A DNA stretch of 15,142 bases from Urinicoccus sp. (GTDB taxonomy: Bacteria; Bacillota; Clostridia; Tissierellales; Peptoniphilaceae). Position 1 is the first letter of the stretch, and the number at the start of each line of letters is the position of its first letter. Of this stretch, positions 13,688 to 15,142 are shown in pieces. The stretch spans positions 1 to 15,142 of the forward strand of contig JASBZN010000015.1 of assembly GCA_029983435.1 (NCBI GenBank), written 5' to 3'. Under the pieces are notes generated by a model, which saw only the letters and a list, made by a program, of their open reading frames with translations, was not told the DNA's origin and ran no database searches. Made by a program: the position numbers and the translations under genes.

Positions 13688-14869
13688 ATGAAAATTGCAA
13701 TTTTAGGCTATGGAACTGTCGGTAGAGGAACCTATGATATCATTCAAGCTAGACAAAAAGACTTTGAATCCCTAGGAGGCATCCAAGTGGCCAAAGTCCT
13801 CATGTTGGAAAAAGAAGTAGACCAATGTGGCCTAGACCCAGACCTGATTTGTACAGACTATCAAGAAATTTTAGAAGATGACACCATCACCTGCGTCGTG
13901 GAAGTAACTGGGGCCAAAGACCAAGGCTTTTTATTTATGAAAGAAGCCATAGAGAGAAAAAAACACCTAGTAACAGCCAATAAGGCAGTAGTAAGTCAAC
14001 ATCTAGAAGAGTTGACAGGCCTTGCCAACCGCTACGGCGTTCACTTTTTCTATGAAGCAGCCGTTGGAGGAGGAATCCCCCTTATTAGCCCATTAAAAGC
14101 CCAAGCCAAGATCAATACCATTGACTCCATTGAAGGGATTTTTAACGGAACCTGTAATTACATCCTATCCAAGATGTTAGACCAAGGCCTTCCCTATGGA
14201 GAAGCCCTAGAAAAAGCCCAAGACCTAGGTTATGCCGAAGCCGATCCAACAGACGATGTAGAGGGCTTTGATACCTTGCGGAAGCTCGTTATTGTGGCAT
14301 CTCTAGCTTTAGGTTTTCCAGTTTTAGAAGAAGACGTCGCTCTAGAAGGAATCTCTTCTATAAAAGTCAGTGACATGGACTATCTAAAAGACCATGACTT
14401 AAAAATTAAGCTCTTAGCCAGCTTTAAAAAAGATGGGGACGATTATGGCTTAATTGTAGAGCCTGCTCTGATTGGGCGAAACCATCCCCTCTATGGAATT
14501 GATGGCGCCACCAACGCCGCAAGCCTTCATGGAAACTTTGTAGACCAACTGACCTTTATTGGCCCAGGAGCGGGAAAATATCCAACGGGGAACGCCGTTG
14601 TTTGTGACATCATGGACCTTTGTCGCTTGAAAGAAGAAAAAATAAACTTCACAAAGAGATTAAAGGGAAGCCAAAATGATATTAAGGCCCCCTATTATGT
14701 TTCGTTGGATTCTGACCAAAACTTGCCAAAAGATTGGATCGATTGGGAAGAAAGTGTTGATGGTGGAAAAAGAATCCGAACAAAAGAAATTTCCAGAGAT
14801 GCCCTAGTGGGGACCATTGAAAATTTAAGAAAAGAAGGAGCAGACATATTTTTTGCTCGAATCCAATAA
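13688..14869 (+). CDS. hom: Homoserine dehydrogenase with a shortened C-terminal region
   Basis: Reduces aspartate semialdehyde to homoserine, the precursor of threonine and methionine. The 393-residue protein has an N-terminal dinucleotide-binding domain with GYGTVGRG (7-14) and TANKA (96-100, K99). The catalytic domain includes FNGTCNYIL (152-160), the signature GYAEADPTDDVEGFD (181-195) with D195 and nearby K199, and GPGAGKYPTGNAV (292-304). Many bacterial homoserine dehydrogenases are about 430 residues with a full ACT domain of roughly 75-90 residues. Here only about 60 residues follow the catalytic core (APYYVSLDSDQN to the end), without the usual DKPG-like ACT turn, so allosteric control by threonine may be reduced or altered. 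AGGAGGA overlaps the asd stop codon and precedes the ATG by 3 nt. Terminators follow. Confidence 0.95.
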   Translation: MKIAILGYGTVGRGTYDIIQARQKDFESLGGIQVAKVLMLEKEVDQCGLDPDLICTDYQEILEDDTITCVVEVTGAKDQGFLFMKEAIERKKHLVTANKAVVSQHLEELTGLANRYGVHFFYEAAVGGGIPLISPLKAQAKINTIDSIEGIFNGTCNYILSKMLDQGLPYGEALEKAQDLGYAEADPTDDVEGFDTLRKLVIVASLALGFPVLEEDVALEGISSIKVSDMDYLKDHDLKIKLLASFKKDGDDYGLIVEPALIGRNHPLYGIDGATNAASLHGNFVDQLTFIGPGAGKYPTGNAVVCDIMDLCRLKEEKINFTKRLKGSQNDIKAPYYVSLDSDQNLPKDWIDWEESVDGGKRIRTKEISRDALVGTIENLRKEGADIFFARIQ

Positions 14870-14885
14870 AAGCCCTTGGGCTTTT
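14868..14885 (+). terminator. Short hairpin at the hom stop codon, weak terminator
   Basis: AAAAGCCC (14868-14875) and GGGCTTTT (14878-14885) form a symmetric stem-loop that begins in the hom stop codon. Its T run is part of the stem. It could be a weak terminator in both directions; the stronger one follows at 14896. Confidence 0.4.
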
Positions 14886-14895
14886 CATTCAATCG

Positions 14896-14931
14896 AATCG
14901 GCATGAGGGGCTAACCTTTGTGCCGATTTTT
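14896..14931 (+). terminator. Rho-independent terminator after asd-hom
   Basis: AATCGGCA (14896-14903) pairs exactly with TGCCGATT (14921-14928). The stem can extend inward through wobble pairs to a GCTAA loop, and it is followed by three more T. Confidence 0.75.
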
Positions 14932-15022
14932 ACATGTGAATTTTCCCTATAAAGTTCCAATAAATCCAAATGGTTTTTTTCTTTCATTTGACTAGGTTTA
15001 ACTTTTAGGAAAAGATAGAGAT

Positions 15023-15047
15023 TGTGGTGCCCCATAAAGTTGGAACT
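15023..15047 (+). mobile_element. Putative IS3-family terminal inverted-repeat remnant
   Basis: TGTGGTGCCCCATAAAGTTG (15023-15042) and the following GAAC have the look of IS3-family (IS150-group-like) element ends, which begin with TG and carry a CCCC-n-AAAGTTGGAC-like core. No transposase gene follows within the window; the sequence runs straight into an unrelated conjugative-element gene fragment. Without the rest of the element this is a solo end or a scar. Assignment is from pattern memory, not a search. Confidence 0.4.
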
Positions 15048-15049
15048 AA

Positions 15050-15142
15050 TACCAGAGAGAATTTAACATCTATGATGATATTAGAAATAAGCTAGTAAAT
15101 ATGGGAATACCTAAAGAAGAAATAGCCTTTATCCACGAAGCA
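15050..15142 (+). pseudogene. 5'-truncated fragment of a conjugative-element helicase/methylase protein
   Basis: After a TAA at 15047-15049 the frame is open to the window end and reads FNIYDDIRNKLVNMGIPKEE followed by IAFIHEA. This closely resembles the start of the C-terminal helicase domain in the very large SNF2-like helicase/DNA-methylase proteins encoded by Tn916/Tn1549-type integrative conjugative elements of Bacillota, where the pattern F-N-x-Y-x-D-I-x-x-K-L-x-x-x-G-I-P-x-x-E-I-A-F-I-H is conserved. Those proteins have well over a thousand residues before this point; here they are missing, replaced by the IS-like end and non-coding sequence, and no start codon or ribosome binding site is evident (the only in-frame ATG is at 15101). 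It is therefore most likely a broken remnant. Its 3' extent lies outside the window, so it could be a fragment or the tail of a larger degenerate element. Confidence 0.6.

Noticed and set aside
14682..14904. Overlapping minus-strand open frames at the end of hom
   Set aside because: They overlap the hom 3' end and its terminator, and their translations look like low-information shadow sequence.
1..15142. CRISPR arrays, tRNA or rRNA genes
   Set aside because: No regularly spaced direct repeats and no cloverleaf or rRNA-like stretches were seen in the intergenic regions, the largest of which is about 270 bases.

Overview
The window looks like a chromosomal segment of a moderately low-GC Bacillota, most likely Clostridia or Tissierellia. 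The evidence is the CtsR-McsA-McsB-ClpC stress operon followed by radA, a CarD/CdnL-type regulator and a YacL-type PIN-TRAM membrane protein, together with strong AGGAGG ribosome binding sites and short intergenic gaps. All supported genes are on the + strand. No tRNA, rRNA, CRISPR array or intact mobile element is visible.

Layout. 1-452 is the 3' end of an elongation factor G gene (possibly an EF-G paralogue), closed by a strong terminator and a second palindrome. 538-4324 is a tightly packed unit: a TPR-repeat protein, methionine aminopeptidase, a MATE-family exporter and a cyclophilin, with adjoining or overlapping reading frames and a terminator. 4347-10274 is the protein quality-control operon ctsR-mcsA-mcsB-clpC with radA overlapping clpC, ending at a long hairpin terminator whose arms resemble IS3-family ends. 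10290-12617 holds carD, yacL and a GNAT acetyltransferase, then a terminator. 12630-14931 is asd-hom, two consecutive enzymes leading from aspartyl phosphate to homoserine, then one or two terminators. 14932-15142 is a non-coding, scar-like stretch: an IS3-type terminal sequence abutting a 5'-truncated piece of the large helicase/methylase protein carried by integrative conjugative elements.

How the genes work together. CtsR represses the stress operon; McsA activates the arginine kinase McsB, which marks misfolded proteins and inactivates CtsR; ClpC unfolds marked proteins for ClpP, which is not in this window. RadA handles recombination intermediates. CarD tunes RNA polymerase initiation. 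Asd and Hom feed threonine and methionine synthesis.

I see no convincing new biological system. The points most worth a second look are the mobile-element scar at the right end, the absence of disA between radA and yacL where an IS-like hairpin now sits, the unusual RadA P-loop, the shortened C-terminus of homoserine dehydrogenase, and the structured leader before the TPR gene.
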